From an uncultured Lachnospiraceae bacterium (GTDB taxonomy: Bacteria > Bacillota > Clostridia > Lachnospirales > Lachnospiraceae), in contig USDI01000118.1 of the NCBI GenBank assembly GCA_900553305.1, positions 1 to 6,829 of the forward strand: a stretch of 6,829 nucleotides of DNA. Reading direction: 5' to 3'. Positions within the stretch are counted from its first letter, which is position 1, and each line of letters starts with the position of its first letter. Below are positions 5,849 through 6,829 of the stretch, in pieces. The position numbers and the translations under genes are program-made. Below the pieces are notes generated by a model. That model was given only the letters and a program-made list of their open reading frames with translations. It had not been told where the DNA came from and searched no databases.

Positions 5849-6772
5849 TTACTTCTCAGGCGCCGCAATATGCTGTACGGGCACTGTTTCATCCGTAATT
5901 GGTAAAATCCCGGTATCTCCCCGTTCCTGAATTGCTTCAATAATCTGCGGAAGCGCCTCTACCGTTGTTCCCTTATTGGAAGCATCATGCATCAGGATCA
6001 CACTCTCCTTCTGCTTCCCGATTCCGGAAAGACAGTTATTCACAATCGTTTCCGCCGGAAGGGTGCGTGACACGGCATCCCCCGATGCAACATTCCAGTC
6101 AAAATAAGTAATTCCGATATCAGTCAGATATTCAATCAGCTCCTGCATATCTACCTTGCTCACCGTATTTGAGCTGCCTCCCGGGAAACGGTAGATACGT
6201 GGCCATACACCCGTTATTTCATACAAATATTCCTGCAAAGAGTTCAGATCTTTTGCAAAAGCCTCTCTGGACTCATAGATTTCATCATATTTATGACTAT
6301 AGGAGTGCATCGCTAAAGTATGCCCTTCGTCTACAATCCGCTGATAAGCCTTCACAGACCGTTCATCCGTCTTTCCCACGACAAAAAACGTGGCTTTCAC
6401 ATCATATTCCTTTAAAACATCAAGAATCTCATCTGTATTACTGCTCGGACCGTCATCAAAGGTAAGATATACCTTTCTCCCACTGTCACTTTCAGAATCG
6501 GTCCTTACCGGTTCCGTTTCCTGAATTTCCGTCTCTGTTTCCCTCACAGACTCTTCGACCTTTGTTGTCTCATAGACGCCGGAATCCTCTTCCTCCGGGG
6601 CTTCCACAGGAATCTGTTCCTTCAATGCCGCAACCTGTCTTTTCAACTGAAATACACGTACGGAAAGTACGATACAGGTAACGAGCGGAATCAGAATTGC
6701 AAGGGCAACGGCTCCCAAAATCATTTTTTTCAACCGTTGCACACGCTGCGAACGATTGATTTCCTTCTTCAT
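5849..6772 (-). CDS. Membrane-anchored polysaccharide deacetylase (CE4, PgdA-like)
   Basis: CE4 enzymes remove N-acetyl groups from surface glycans with a catalytic metal. The likely substrate here is peptidoglycan, which is inference from family and context. The 307 residues begin with a basic tail and one membrane segment (about 18-40) that would leave the rest outside the cell. A short coiled stretch (about 42-54) and an acidic Glu/Ser/Thr-rich linker (about 58-98) follow. The NodB domain (about 100-290) has all five motifs: TFDDGPSSNT (104-113, with D106 as base and D107 as metal ligand), HSYSH (156-160, metal ligands H156 and H160), RFPGGSSN (195-202), DWNVASGD (225-232) and LMHD (260-263, H262). 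An active enzyme is expected. The ATG at 6772 starts the charged tail, but its ribosome site is weak (AAAGG, 10 bases away). The same frame stays open to the right edge, so a longer N-terminus cannot be excluded. Bactofilin follows after 27 bases. Confidence 0.92.
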   Translation of the reverse strand: MKKEINRSQRVQRLKKMILGAVALAILIPLVTCIVLSVRVFQLKRQVAALKEQIPVEAPEEEDSGVYETTKVEESVRETETEIQETEPVRTDSESDSGRKVYLTFDDGPSSNTDEILDVLKEYDVKATFFVVGKTDERSVKAYQRIVDEGHTLAMHSYSHKYDEIYESREAFAKDLNSLQEYLYEITGVWPRIYRFPGGSSNTVSKVDMQELIEYLTDIGITYFDWNVASGDAVSRTLPAETIVNNCLSGIGKQKESVILMHDASNKGTTVEALPQIIEAIQERGDTGILPITDETVPVQHIAAPEK

Positions 6773-6829
6773 ATTGTCATGACCTTTCCATCTGACATCA
6801 TATCCTGATAACGAATCATAATCCTGTTT
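6769..6829 (-). CDS. Possible 3' end of an unidentified upstream gene
   Basis: On the minus strand one frame runs from the window edge through 19 codons (ending SDGKVMTI) to TGA at 6771-6769. That stop overlaps the ATG of the deacetylase in the classic ATGA arrangement, which suggests translational coupling with a real upstream gene. Only 19 residues are visible, too few to assign a family. The alternatives are that the deacetylase frame, also open here, begins farther upstream, or that this is chance. Confidence 0.35.
   Translation of the reverse strand, partial: NRIMIRYQDMMSDGKVMTI

Overview
The window is one tightly packed gene cluster, and every gene lies on the minus strand. In transcription order (right to left) it holds: the last codons of an unidentified upstream gene; a membrane-anchored polysaccharide deacetylase; a bactofilin; UMP kinase (pyrH); ribosome recycling factor (frr); a hairpin terminator; a short intergenic stretch with a long inverted repeat; undecaprenyl diphosphate synthase (uppS); CDP-diglyceride synthase (cdsA); DXP reductoisomerase (dxr); and most of an RseP-type site-2 protease that runs off the left edge. 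The pyrH-frr-uppS-cdsA-dxr-rseP order, purine-rich Shine-Dalgarno sites of the GGAGG type, moderate base composition, and the protein sequences point to a Firmicute of class Clostridia. Lachnospiraceae is my best guess, by impression of the sequences and not by any search.

Positions 3779-6829 form the first block. The deacetylase and bactofilin are 27 bases apart, and pyrH and frr follow after gaps of 34 and 11 bases, so one transcript is likely. The deacetylase has all five CE4 catalytic motifs behind one membrane anchor and probably edits cell-wall glycan. The bactofilin should build a cytoplasmic scaffold under the membrane. pyrH makes UDP, which feeds nucleotide synthesis and UDP-sugar cell-wall precursors, and frr recycles ribosomes. 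A rho-independent terminator (3724-3762) follows frr.

Positions 3657-3723 lie between the terminator and uppS. They hold a 16-bp imperfect inverted repeat with a 24-base spacer. It has no T-tract on either strand, so it is not an ordinary terminator. An 11-codon reading frame begins in its spacer.

Positions 1-3638 form the second block: uppS, cdsA, dxr and rseP, with gaps of 2, 15 and 33 bases. It joins isoprenoid precursor supply (Dxr, MEP pathway) to the lipid carrier for cell-wall synthesis (UppS), phospholipid precursor supply (CdsA) and membrane proteolysis (RseP). Two starts are placed downstream of the longest open frame because of strong ribosome binding sites (uppS at 3638, bactofilin at 5821), and rseP appears to start with TTG.

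Most of the window is housekeeping, and I see no defence system, mobile element, CRISPR array or RNA gene. The points that deserve a second look are the inverted repeat and its small frame ahead of uppS, the bactofilin-deacetylase pair in front of pyrH, and the last three codons of RseP at the left edge, which leave the family consensus.
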